8,771 nucleotides of DNA from a bacterium (GCA_020056545.1 JAGVHM010000164.1:1-8771), one strand, 5' to 3'; positions 1 through 6,969 are shown, counted from the first letter of the stretch. Numbers and translations are program-made. Notes: generated from the sequence alone by a model not told the origin.

Positions 1-798
1 AAGAAGGGGCTTGCCGCCGCGGCGAAGAAGGCTTCCCGCATAGCGTCCGAAGGCGCTGTTTCAGCGTGCGTGGACGCCGGTGCGGGCGCATTGGTGGAAG
101 TGAACTGCGAAACCGACTTTGTCGCGAAGACGGACGATTTCCAGGGATTCGTGCGAGAAGTCGCAACGCTGGTTCAAGGGAAGGGCCCGCGGGACGTGGA
201 AGCCGCGCTTGCCCTCCCTGCGGGCGACGGCTCGCTATCCGACAAGCTCACCGGGCGCGTGGCCAAGATCGGGGAGAAGATTTCGTTCCGCCGGTTCGTC
301 AGGTTCGTTCTGCCTGCGGGCGGCAAGGGCGTGATCGTCCCCTACATCCACGCCGGCGGGAAGATAGGCGTTCTCGTGGAGCTGCACGGCGCCGGGGCGG
401 ACAATACGGACTTCGCAGCGCTGGGGAAGGACCTGGCGATGCAGGTCGCCGCCGCCAATCCTTCCTATGTCTCGCGGGAGAACGTTCCGGCCGACGTGAT
501 AGCGCGGGAGAAGGCCATCTACCGGGAGCAGGCGCTGGCGGCGGGCAAGCCGGAGAAGATCCTTGACAAGATCGCCGAAGGGAAGCTGGAGAAGTTCTAC
601 GGCGACTTCTGCCTGGTCGAGCAGGCGTTCATCAAGGACCCGGACCGGAGGGTGAAGGAACTGCTGAAGGCGATGTCCGCGAAGACCGGCATGGAAGTGC
701 GCGTGGCCGGCTTCGCACGCTATCAGGTGGGCGAGGGGATGGAGAAGCGGTCCGACGACCTCGCCGCCGAGGTGGCCAGGCAGCTGGGGCAGGCTTAG
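1..798 (+). CDS. tsf: Elongation factor Ts (EF-Ts), 5' end missing
   Basis: EF-Ts is the cytoplasmic guanine-nucleotide exchange factor that releases GDP from EF-Tu during translation elongation. The reading frame is open from base 1, so the gene starts upstream of the window. The visible 265 residues begin with KKGLAAAAKK, which in this family directly follows the N-terminal UBA-like domain of roughly 40 residues; only that domain is missing. The signature TDFV, whose Asp-Phe pair contacts EF-Tu in known structures, is at visible residues 38-41. The core continues through a long C-terminal part (KLEKFYGDFCLVEQAF and GEGMEKR are typical), so this is the long EF-Ts form of about 300 residues rather than the short Thermus-like one. 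It stops with TAG at 796-798. In bacteria tsf normally follows rpsB, which would lie just outside the window. Family assignment is secure. Confidence 0.97.
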   Translation, partial: KKGLAAAAKKASRIASEGAVSACVDAGAGALVEVNCETDFVAKTDDFQGFVREVATLVQGKGPRDVEAALALPAGDGSLSDKLTGRVAKIGEKISFRRFVRFVLPAGGKGVIVPYIHAGGKIGVLVELHGAGADNTDFAALGKDLAMQVAAANPSYVSRENVPADVIAREKAIYREQALAAGKPEKILDKIAEGKLEKFYGDFCLVEQAFIKDPDRRVKELLKAMSAKTGMEVRVAGFARYQVGEGMEKRSDDLAAEVARQLGQA

Positions 799-826
799 AA
801 GAGGTCCGTTTCCGCGCGGACCGCTT
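799..826 (+). promoter_or_regulatory. Stem-loop in the tsf-pyrH gap, no U-tract
   Basis: GGTCCG at 803-808 pairs with CGGACC at 817-822 around an 8-nt loop. One mismatch outward, three more pairs form (799-801 with 824-826). It starts right after the tsf stop codon. No run of T follows, so a Rho-independent terminator is unlikely. A 3'-end stabilising or RNA-processing hairpin between tsf and pyrH is a reasonable guess. Seen by eye only, with no folding calculation. Confidence 0.4.
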
Positions 827-861
827 CCAGGCATTGCGACAGGGGTGGTCCCGGAGGGGTT

Positions 862-1587
862 GTGGGAAAACCGGTCTACCGAAGGATCCTGCTGAAGCTG
901 TCGGGGGAGGCCCTGATGGGGAAGCAGGAGTTCGGGATCGACCCCGGTGTGCTCTCCGAGCTGGCCGCGGAAGTCGGGGATCTGACGAAGCTGGGCGTAC
1001 AGGTGGCCCTTGTAGTCGGAGGCGGGAACATCTTCCGCGGCATCCGGACCAGCAAGGAGTACGGCATCGACCGCGCGTCGGCGGACTACATGGGGATGCT
1101 GGCCACGGTCATCAACTCCCTTGCCCTCCAGGAACGGCTCGAGCGCGACGGAATCACGACGCGGGTCCTCTCCGCCATAGAGATGCGGGCCATCGCCGAG
1201 CCGTACATCCGGCGGCGGGCCCTTCGCCACCTCGAGAAGGGCCGGGTCGTGATCTTCGCTGCGGGAACCGGCAACCCCTACTTCACGACGGACACCGCGG
1301 CGGCTCTGCGTGCGATGGAGATCAACGCCGACGCGATCCTGAAGGCGACGAACGTAGACGGCGTGTACGACCGGGATCCGATGATACACAAGAAGGCGAA
1401 AAAATTCCGGGAGCTGAGCTACATCGAAGTATTGCAGAAAAACCTCAAGGTGATGGACGCCACGGCGATCTCCCTGTGCATGGATAACGGACTTCCGATC
1501 GTCGTTTTCAACCTGACGAAGCGGGGGAACGTGGTCCGCGTGGTGCTTGGGGAAAAGATCGGGACCGTCGTCCACGGAGGGCGCTGA
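862..1587 (+). CDS. pyrH: UMP kinase (uridylate kinase)
   Basis: UMP kinase phosphorylates UMP to UDP with ATP, a step of pyrimidine nucleotide synthesis. The bacterial form is a hexameric amino-acid-kinase-fold enzyme, usually activated by GTP and inhibited by UTP. The 241-residue product has the family's usual length and motifs: KLSGE at residues 12-16, the glycine-rich [10 protein letters not shown] at 51-60, the nucleotide-site segment [14 protein letters not shown] at 134-147, and [13 protein letters not shown] at 161-173. The start is GTG at 862, preceded by GGAGG at 853-857 with a short 4-nt spacing. It is chosen because [16 protein letters not shown] matches the expected N-terminus. 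The stop codon touches the frr start codon, so the two genes are probably cotranslated. The next gene upstream is tsf, as in many bacteria. Confidence 0.97.
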   Translation: MGKPVYRRILLKLSGEALMGKQEFGIDPGVLSELAAEVGDLTKLGVQVALVVGGGNIFRGIRTSKEYGIDRASADYMGMLATVINSLALQERLERDGITTRVLSAIEMRAIAEPYIRRRALRHLEKGRVVIFAAGTGNPYFTTDTAAALRAMEINADAILKATNVDGVYDRDPMIHKKAKKFRELSYIEVLQKNLKVMDATAISLCMDNGLPIVVFNLTKRGNVVRVVLGEKIGTVVHGGR

Positions 1588-2142
1588 ATGGATGACCTGC
1601 TGAAAGACGCTTCCGTGAAGATGACGCGGAGCATCGAAGCGTTCAAGAAGGAGCTGGGGAAGGTCCGCACGGGGCGCGCCTCCTTCTCCCTGGTCGACGG
1701 CATCAAGGTGGATTACTACGGGACCCCGACGCCGCTTCAGCAGGTGGGAACGCTCTCGGTCCCCGAGAGCCGGCTGATAACCGTCACCCCATGGGACACC
1801 AAGATGATCGGCCCGATCGAGAAGGCGATCCAGGCCAGCGGGCTCGGTCTGAACCCCGCCAGCGACGGCAAGGTCGTCCGCATTCCCATACCCCCACTTA
1901 CGGAGGAGCGGCGCAGAGAGCTTGTCAAGCTGGTCAAGAAGATGGCCGAGGAGGCCCGGGTGGCGGTCCGCAACGTCCGCCGGGAAGCGATCGAGCGCGT
2001 CAAGGAAAAGGAAAAGAAGAAGGAGATATCCGAGGACGCGATGAAGCGCGGGCAGGAACGGGCCCAGAAGGAGACCGACGCCTTCATAAAGAAGATCGAC
2101 GATATACTGAAGGTCAAAGAACAGGAAATCATGGAAGTCTGA
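1588..2142 (+). CDS. frr: Ribosome recycling factor
   Basis: Ribosome recycling factor acts with EF-G to split the post-termination 70S ribosome. The 184-residue product is almost exactly the E. coli length. Domain I helices flank a small domain II. Conserved blocks are VRTGRAS at 26-32, YYGTPTPL at 43-50, PPLTEERRRELVK at 102-114, and a long basic helix with Arg110 and Arg132, positions that match functionally important arginines in the family. The C-terminal third is very rich in Lys and Glu, as expected for the three-helix bundle. ATG at 1588 follows the pyrH TGA with no gap. GGAGG at 1576-1580, inside the end of pyrH, gives a good 7-nt spacing. The gene is intact. Confidence 0.97.
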   Translation: MDDLLKDASVKMTRSIEAFKKELGKVRTGRASFSLVDGIKVDYYGTPTPLQQVGTLSVPESRLITVTPWDTKMIGPIEKAIQASGLGLNPASDGKVVRIPIPPLTEERRRELVKLVKKMAEEARVAVRNVRREAIERVKEKEKKKEISEDAMKRGQERAQKETDAFIKKIDDILKVKEQEIMEV

Positions 2143-2170
2143 CGGACCCCCCACCGGGGGTTCCGTTGTA
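2143..2170 (+). terminator. GC-rich hairpin after frr, weak terminator or attenuator
   Basis: Directly after the frr stop, CGGA at 2143-2146 plus CCCCC at 2147-2151 can pair with GGGGG at 2156-2160 and TTCCG at 2161-2165. The loop is CACC and one T is bulged. The downstream stretch TTGTA is only weakly T-rich. This fits a partial terminator or a processing hairpin that lowers readthrough from the pyrH-frr transcript into the ferredoxin-uppS block. No folding energy was calculated. Confidence 0.45.
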
Positions 2171-2207
2171 TCAGCGTAATCAGCAGAAAAAAGAGGAGGA
2201 AGACACC

Positions 2208-2375
2208 ATGGCCGTACACATCACGGACGAATGCACAGCGTGCGGAGCCTGCCTGGAAACCTGCCCCACCGGGTCGATCGAGGAAGGCGAGAAGTACAAG
2301 GTGAACGATACCTGCACCGACTGTCTCGCCTGCGTCGATTCCTGCCCGACCGGAGCGATCGTACAGCAGAGCTGA
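2208..2375 (+). CDS. 2[4Fe-4S] bacterial-type ferredoxin, 55 aa
   Basis: This is a small soluble electron carrier of the clostridial 2[4Fe-4S] type. The 55-residue protein holds two complete CxxCxxCxxxCP motifs, Cys9-12-15-19 and Cys36-39-42-46. These are the expected ligand sets for two low-potential clusters, with no extension or extra domain. ATG 2208 is set by a perfect AGGAGG at 2194-2199 with 8-nt spacing, the strongest ribosome binding site in the window, which suggests high expression. It sits between frr and uppS, where many bacteria have no gene. Because dxr of the MEP isoprenoid pathway is three genes downstream, a role as reductant for the Fe-S enzymes IspG and IspH is possible, but this is inference from position. 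A general electron carrier for anaerobic metabolism is the simplest alternative. Confidence 0.93.
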   Translation: MAVHITDECTACGACLETCPTGSIEEGEKYKVNDTCTDCLACVDSCPTGAIVQQS

Positions 2376-2381
2376 CGCGCT

Positions 2382-2404
2382 CCTTAGGGAAAAGAGACCC
2401 AAGG
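2382..2404 (+). promoter_or_regulatory. uppS: Hairpin covering the likely uppS ribosome binding site
   Basis: In the ferredoxin-uppS gap, CCTT at 2382-2385 and GGG at 2387-2389 can pair with CCC at 2398-2400 and AAGG at 2401-2404, with A2386 bulged and an 8-nt A-rich loop. AAGG 2401-2404 is the only Shine-Dalgarno-like sequence close to the uppS ATG (4 nt away), so the fold would hide it. There is no U-tract. Seen by eye; stability is unknown and could be modest. Confidence 0.35.
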
Positions 2405-2408
2405 CTAA

Positions 2409-3164
2409 ATGGAAATAGACGTAACCGACGCGGCAGAACTCCCCCGCCACGTCGCCATCATCATGGACGGAAACGGACGGTGGGCGAGGCAGCGCGGGCT
2501 TCCGCGCGTGGAAGGCCACCGGATGGGCATCCGGGCGGTGCGCGCCGTCGTGGAGTGCGCGCGTGAGCTCGGAATACCCTTCCTGACCCTGTACGCCTTC
2601 TCCGTGGAAAACTGGGGAAGGCCCGAGAACGAGGTATCCACTCTCATGGCCCTGCTCCGGGAGTTCCTCCTCAAGGAGCTCCCGGATCTCGTCCGGCACC
2701 GGATCCGTTTGAACGTGATCGGTGAGGCGGAGAAACTCCCGTCGTACGTCCGGGAAGTGCTGGACCGCACCCTGGCGCTGACGGCGGGGCACACGGACAT
2801 GACCCTCACCCTGGCGCTGTCGTACGCAGGGAGGAACGAGATCCTCCGGGCGGCGAGGAAACTGGCTGAAGATGCGGCGAGGGGCCGGGTCGCGCCCGGC
2901 GAGATCACCGAAAACGAAATCGCAGCCCGCCTGGACACGGCCGGCATGCCCGATCCGGACCTCGTCATCCGCACCAGCGGCGAGCTTCGGGTCAGCAACT
3001 TCCTGCTCTGGCAGACCGCCTACTCCGAATTCCTGTTCACCGATGTGCTCTGGCCCGATTTCGGCAAGACGGAGTTTCTTCAGGCGCTCGACGAATACTC
3101 CCGCCGGCACCGGCGGTTCGGGCTGACGGAAGAGCAGGCGGAGCCTCCGTCCGGCGGTCTATGA
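2409..3164 (+). CDS. uppS: Undecaprenyl diphosphate synthase (cis-prenyltransferase)
   Basis: UppS condenses farnesyl diphosphate with successive isopentenyl diphosphates to make undecaprenyl diphosphate, the membrane carrier for peptidoglycan and O-antigen subunits. The 251-residue protein is the normal size. The active-site block HVAIIMDGNGRWA at 14-26 contains the diphosphate/Mg-binding Asp20, followed by GHRMG and YAFSVENWGRP. The C-terminal family signature DLVIRTSGELRVSNFLLWQ is complete. The start is secure: TAA at 2406-2408 is an in-frame stop immediately before ATG 2409. The ribosome binding site is weak (AAGG at 2401-2404) and may be masked by a hairpin. The gene end overlaps cdsA by 4 nt. 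A homologous trans-acting enzyme is excluded by the cis-type motifs; product chain length cannot be read from the sequence. Confidence 0.97.
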   Translation: MEIDVTDAAELPRHVAIIMDGNGRWARQRGLPRVEGHRMGIRAVRAVVECARELGIPFLTLYAFSVENWGRPENEVSTLMALLREFLLKELPDLVRHRIRLNVIGEAEKLPSYVREVLDRTLALTAGHTDMTLTLALSYAGRNEILRAARKLAEDAARGRVAPGEITENEIAARLDTAGMPDPDLVIRTSGELRVSNFLLWQTAYSEFLFTDVLWPDFGKTEFLQALDEYSRRHRRFGLTEEQAEPPSGGL

Positions 3165-3973
3165 TGCTCTGGAAGAGGGTCGCCACCGCCGCCATCCTGG
3201 TTCCGCTTCTTGCCGCGGCCGTCCTGTTCGGGAGGGGGTGGCCGTTCACGCTGCTGGTCCTTGCCGCGGCCTTCATTTGCGCCTCGGAATACTTCCGCAT
3301 GTTTTTCCCCTCCCCGTGGGACCGGTGGACCGGCGTCCTGGCCGCCGTCCTTGCTTGCGCTTCAGGCTCCGCGCTTCCGTTTCCGGCTTCCCTTGCCGCG
3401 CTTCTTGTCTGCGTCGCGACGGCGGCGTTCCATTTTCTCCCCGCGGAGGGGTCGCATGAGGAAAAGACGCGGCGTGCGGGACTTTCCGTTCTTGGCGTCG
3501 TGTACATCGGGGGATTCCTGTCGGTCTGGCCGCGGATGCTCCTTCTTCCCGGCGGAGAACACTGGGTCCTCCTCGGGATCGTGGCGGTCGCGGCGGGCGA
3601 CACGCTTGCGTATTTCGTCGGGAAAGCGGCCGGCAAGCGCCCCCTTGCGCCCCGCATCTCGCCCAACAAGACGCTGGAAGGCGCCGCCGGGGGACTGGCT
3701 GCCAGCATGCTGTTCGGGGGGGTGTACGCCGCGTTCTTCCTCCCAGGAGTCCCGGCCTGGTATTCCATCTCCGCCTCCGCGGCGGCCGGTGTCGCCGGCC
3801 AGTGCGGCGACCTGTTCGAATCGATGCTCAAGCGGGCTGCCGGCGTCAAGGACAGCGGCGGCCTCCTCCCCGGGCACGGGGGACTGCTCGACCGCGCCGA
3901 CGGCATCATCGCCGCGGGGCCGGTCCTCCACCTTCTGGCGGTCCTCCATCATCATCCGTTGACGGGAGCCTGA
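3161..3973 (+). CDS. cdsA: Phosphatidate cytidylyltransferase (CDP-diglyceride synthase)
   Basis: CdsA converts phosphatidic acid and CTP to CDP-diacylglycerol, the branch point to all bacterial phospholipids, in the inner membrane. The 270-residue protein is largely hydrophobic with several membrane segments (for example 8-23, 28-42, 56-92, 105-123, 135-150, 173-195). The C-terminal family signature spans 221-247: S-x-L-K-R, then KD at 230-231, PGHGG at 237-241 and DRAD at 244-247. GDTLAYFVGK at 146-155 and SPNKTLEG at 167-174 are also typical. The start is ATGATG: the first ATG at 3161 overlaps the uppS TGA (4-nt overlap) and the second at 3164 is equally possible. No clear Shine-Dalgarno sequence precedes it, so translation is probably coupled to uppS. 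Confidence 0.95.
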   Translation: MMLWKRVATAAILVPLLAAAVLFGRGWPFTLLVLAAAFICASEYFRMFFPSPWDRWTGVLAAVLACASGSALPFPASLAALLVCVATAAFHFLPAEGSHEEKTRRAGLSVLGVVYIGGFLSVWPRMLLLPGGEHWVLLGIVAVAAGDTLAYFVGKAAGKRPLAPRISPNKTLEGAAGGLAASMLFGGVYAAFFLPGVPAWYSISASAAAGVAGQCGDLFESMLKRAAGVKDSGGLLPGHGGLLDRADGIIAAGPVLHLLAVLHHHPLTGA

Positions 3974-5154
3974 TGATGGGAGCTCCGGCAGGCGTGGCCG
4001 TCCTTGGGTCCACTGGATCCGTGGGGCGCAGCGCCCTCGAGGTCATCGCCCGTTTCCCGGATAAGTTCCGGGTTACCGCCCTGTGCGCCGGGAGAAACGC
4101 AAAGCGGCTGGGAGAGCAGGCGCGGCGGTTCCGTCCCTCCCTGGTCTGCCTGTCGGATGAAAGCGCCGCAAAGCGGCTTTCAGGCCTCCCCCGCGGGACC
4201 CGCGCGGTATTCGGCGAGGAGGGGATGACCGAGGCGGTTTGCGCAAGCGGGACCCGCGTCGTCCTTGCGGCCGCATCCGGGGTCGCCTCGATCAGGCCGG
4301 TTATCGCCGCCGCGGGCAAGGGAAAGCGGATCGCCCTGGCCAACAAGGAGCTGCTGGTGATGGCGGGCGAGTTCCTGGTGAAAGCCGCAAGGGCGGGCAA
4401 GGCCGGGATACTGCCGGTCGACAGCGAACATTCCGCGGTCTTCCAGGCGATCGAGGGGCATCGGCGGGAGGACATACTTCGCATCATTCTTACCGCTTCC
4501 GGAGGCCCCTTCCGGAACCACACCCTCCGTCGCATGCGCACCGCGACCGTGGCCGAGGCGCTGGGCCACCCGGTGTGGCGCATGGGTGACAAGATAACCG
4601 TGGACTCCGCGACGCTCATGAACAAGGGGCTGGAGGTGATCGAGGCGACCTGGCTATTCGGCCTCCCGCCGTCGAAGATAGACGTGCTCATCCATCCGCA
4701 GTCGGCGGTGCATTCCATGGTCGAGTACCGGGACGGGAGCCTGATCGCACAGCTGGGGATCCCCGACATGCGGATTCCGATCGGGTACGCGCTTTCCTAC
4801 CCGGAGCGTCTTCCCCTGGAACTGCCGAGATTCATGCCGCATCGAATGGACGGGTGGACCTTCGAGCGGCCGGACCTCAGGAGGTTCCCGGCCCTTTCGA
4901 TCGCATACGCGGCGGCGGTGGCCGGGGGGACTGCGCCCGCGGCGATGAACGCGGCGAACGAGGTCGCGGTCGAAGCGTTTCTTGCCGGATGTATCCGGTT
5001 CACCGATATAGTGGGAGTGGTGGAAAAGCTGATGGCCGGCTGGCGGCGGGAAACCGGGCCTGTTACTCTCGCCGATGTCCTCGACGCCGATGTGGTGGCA
5101 AGGGGCGAGGCCAGGCGGCTGATCTCAGGTAAACGGGGATACACTAAACGCTGA
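3973..5154 (+). CDS. dxr: 1-deoxy-D-xylulose 5-phosphate reductoisomerase
   Basis: Dxr (IspC) converts DXP to 2-C-methyl-D-erythritol 4-phosphate with NADPH and a divalent metal, the committed step of the MEP isoprenoid pathway. The 393-residue product carries the NADPH-binding GSTGS at 12-16, NKE at 124-126, the metal ligands Asp150 and Glu152 in DSEH, the TASGGPFR loop at 174-181, the flap Trp202, and the active-site MNKGLE block with Asn217, Lys218 and Glu221. HPQSAVHSMV and MNAANEVAV are also conserved. The start is ATGATG: ATG 3973 overlaps the cdsA TGA by 1 nt, while ATG 3976 has better spacing (7 nt) from GGGAG at 3964-3968. The frame is open further upstream (to 3802), but that part lies inside cdsA and is not Dxr-like. 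It overlaps rseP by 1 nt. Confidence 0.97.
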   Translation: MMGAPAGVAVLGSTGSVGRSALEVIARFPDKFRVTALCAGRNAKRLGEQARRFRPSLVCLSDESAAKRLSGLPRGTRAVFGEEGMTEAVCASGTRVVLAAASGVASIRPVIAAAGKGKRIALANKELLVMAGEFLVKAARAGKAGILPVDSEHSAVFQAIEGHRREDILRIILTASGGPFRNHTLRRMRTATVAEALGHPVWRMGDKITVDSATLMNKGLEVIEATWLFGLPPSKIDVLIHPQSAVHSMVEYRDGSLIAQLGIPDMRIPIGYALSYPERLPLELPRFMPHRMDGWTFERPDLRRFPALSIAYAAAVAGGTAPAAMNAANEVAVEAFLAGCIRFTDIVGVVEKLMAGWRRETGPVTLADVLDADVVARGEARRLISGKRGYTKR

Positions 5155-6248
5155 TGGATCTTCTCTCTTCCGCTTCGCAATACCTGATGACTCCCGCGGC
5201 CTTCGTCGCGGTGCTGGGGATTCTCATCTTCGTGCACGAGTTCGGGCACTTCATCGTCGCCCGCAGGCTCGGCGTGGGCGTTACGAAGTTCTCACTGGGC
5301 TTCGGGCCGAAACTGTTCGGCATCAAGCGCGGGGAGACGGAGTACCTCGTCTCGGCGATACCTCTCGGCGGATATGTCAAGCTCGTCGGAGATAGCGAGG
5401 GCGACAAGGTCCCGGAGGAGCTTCAGGGACGGTCGTTCTCCAATAAGCCGATTCGGGTGAAGATGGCCATCGTCGCCGCCGGCCCTCTGGCGAATTTGCT
5501 TTTCGCGGTCCTTGTATTCTGGGTCGTGTTCCTCGGGGGGGTTCCCGCCCTGACGCCGAAGATCGGGAGCGTGGTCCCGGACTCGCCCGCGGCGCGGGCG
5601 GGCCTTGCCGACGGAGACGTCGTCGTCCGGATAGACGGGGAGAACGTCGCCACGTGGGAAGAACTTGCCTCGAGGATCCGGAAGGAGAGCTCGGGAAACG
5701 AACTCTCCCTCACCGTCCGGCGGGAGGGCAGGGAGTTAGTCGTGAAGGTTTCCCCGGAGATCCGAGAGGGGAAGAGCATATTCGGTGAGACGGTAAGCGA
5801 GCCCAGGATAGGCATAGTCGCGGGACAGGAGATCATCCGCCGGAAGCTGGGCCCGGCGCAGGCGTTCGTGCGCGCCGGCGCTGAAACCGGCAAGCTCGTC
5901 GAACTTACCGTGATGACGGTCGTAAAGCTCCTTTCGCGCGTCCTTCCGTCCGAGACCCTCGGAGGGCCGATCCTCATCGCCCAGCTTGCCGGCGACCAGG
6001 CGCGGCAGGGGTTTTCCCCGTTCATCTACTTCCTCGGGCTGTTGAGCGTCAACCTTGGGGTATTGAACCTTCTCCCCATTCCGATCCTCGACGGCGGACA
6101 CATCCTTTTCTTCTCGATTGAAGCGCTTTTACGCAAGCCACTGTCTGCGGAGGCCCGGGCGGTCGCGCAGCAGGTTGGGCTGGCCCTCATCCTCATGCTG
6201 ACGGCTCTCGTTTTTTACAACGACATCGCCCGCCTTGTCGCTCGGTAA
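5154..6248 (+). CDS. rseP: RseP-type intramembrane zinc metalloprotease (site-2 protease), single PDZ
   Basis: This is an M50 site-2 protease of the inner membrane that cleaves membrane-spanning anti-sigma factors and remnant signal peptides. The 364-residue protein shows the zinc motif HEFGH at 28-32 in the first membrane helix, then the conserved AIPLGGYVKL at 68-77, and a second membrane region around 103-127. One PDZ domain lies at about 134-203 (GSVVPDSPAARAGLADGD is its core). The C-terminal motif NLLPIPILDGGH is at 305-316, with Asp313 as third zinc ligand, and a last helix lies near 340-356. E. coli RseP is about 450 residues with two PDZ domains; the short one-PDZ form is common in other phyla. 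ATG 5154 shares its A with the dxr stop (TGATG), so translation is likely coupled. The substrate is unknown. Confidence 0.95.
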   Translation: MDLLSSASQYLMTPAAFVAVLGILIFVHEFGHFIVARRLGVGVTKFSLGFGPKLFGIKRGETEYLVSAIPLGGYVKLVGDSEGDKVPEELQGRSFSNKPIRVKMAIVAAGPLANLLFAVLVFWVVFLGGVPALTPKIGSVVPDSPAARAGLADGDVVVRIDGENVATWEELASRIRKESSGNELSLTVRREGRELVVKVSPEIREGKSIFGETVSEPRIGIVAGQEIIRRKLGPAQAFVRAGAETGKLVELTVMTVVKLLSRVLPSETLGGPILIAQLAGDQARQGFSPFIYFLGLLSVNLGVLNLLPIPILDGGHILFFSIEALLRKPLSAEARAVAQQVGLALILMLTALVFYNDIARLVAR

Positions 6249-6254
6249 CACCCG

Positions 6255-6938
6255 TTGATCCTGGCTATCGATACGGCGACGCCGCATGGGGGCGTCGCGC
6301 TTGTTTCCGGGGAAAAAGTACTTGCGAGGTCCCTGCTCCCGGCGGGCCGGCAGGCGTCCGGGACGATACTTGCCGCCGTTGACGGCCTTTTCCGTAATGC
6401 GGGATCGGCGCTTTCCGAAGTGTCACATGTGGCGGTGTCCGCGGGGCCGGGCTCCTTCACCGGCCTGAGGGTCGGAATGGCGGCGGCGAAGGGGTTCTGC
6501 CAAGGCCTGGGCGCTCGAATCGTGCCGGTGCCGACGCTCCACGCGCTGGCGGATGCGATTCCGTATTCAGGCGGAACGGTATGCCCGGTCCTGGATGCGA
6601 GGAGAAACGAGGTATACGCCGCGCTGTTCAGATGGGAGGACGGCTTGTGCCGCAGGCTTATGGCCGACGTGGCCGTCGCCCCGGAAGCGCTTCCGGACCT
6701 GGTCGGCGGCGGGAACGTGCTCTTTTGCGGCGACGGTGCGTTTTCCTTCCGGGAGTTCCTCCGGGAGCGGTTTGGGAAACGGGCCGTTTTCCCGCCGGAA
6801 GGGGAGGGCCGTCCGGACGCTGCGGCCGTGGGACTGCTGGCGGCGCGGCTTCTCCGCGAAGGGGCATCGGCTGACCTGCGCACGCTGGTACCCGCCTACC
6901 TGCGTTCCTCGGAGGCGGAGCTTCGGCGCCGTGGGTAG
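6255..6938 (+). CDS. tsaB: tRNA threonylcarbamoyladenosine biosynthesis protein TsaB
   Basis: TsaB is the inactive ASKHA-fold partner of TsaD. With TsaE and TsaD it transfers the threonylcarbamoyl group to A37 of ANN-decoding tRNAs (t6A). The 227-residue product has the family N-terminus ILAIDTAT at 2-9, the hallmark SAGPGSFTGLR at 62-72, and DARRNEVYAA at 114-123. The start is TTG at 6255: the in-frame codons upstream are CCG, CAC and then the rseP stop TAA, and no in-frame ATG or GTG precedes the conserved ILAID, so TTG is the only sensible choice. No convincing Shine-Dalgarno sequence is present, and the 6-nt gap from rseP suggests reinitiation by ribosomes finishing rseP. Weak initiation may keep TsaB low. 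tsaD, tsaE and tsaC are not in the window. Confidence 0.93.
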   Translation: MILAIDTATPHGGVALVSGEKVLARSLLPAGRQASGTILAAVDGLFRNAGSALSEVSHVAVSAGPGSFTGLRVGMAAAKGFCQGLGARIVPVPTLHALADAIPYSGGTVCPVLDARRNEVYAALFRWEDGLCRRLMADVAVAPEALPDLVGGGNVLFCGDGAFSFREFLRERFGKRAVFPPEGEGRPDAAAVGLLAARLLREGASADLRTLVPAYLRSSEAELRRRG

Positions 6939-6969
6939 CGTAGCGGGAAGAGGGATACAACGGCGTCTC

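Noticed and set aside
235..2154. 639-codon open frame on the minus strand across tsf, pyrH and frr
   Set aside because: It lies opposite three certain genes, has a composition typical of an antisense frame in GC-rich DNA (many Arg, His, Leu, Asp), and shows no recognisable domain. It is a shadow of the plus-strand genes.
1737..3110. 457-codon open frame on the minus strand across frr, ferredoxin and uppS
   Set aside because: It crosses the coding strands of three recognised genes and two intergenic gaps, and has no family-like motifs.
3210..3962. 250-codon plus-strand frame inside cdsA
   Set aside because: It is Arg/Ser/Pro-rich, out of frame with the clearly conserved CdsA signature, and has no domain.
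3802..3972. 57-residue N-terminal extension of Dxr
   Set aside because: The frame is open, but this part is Arg/Pro-rich out-of-frame cdsA sequence. The family N-terminus and NADPH motif begin right after ATGATG at 3973.
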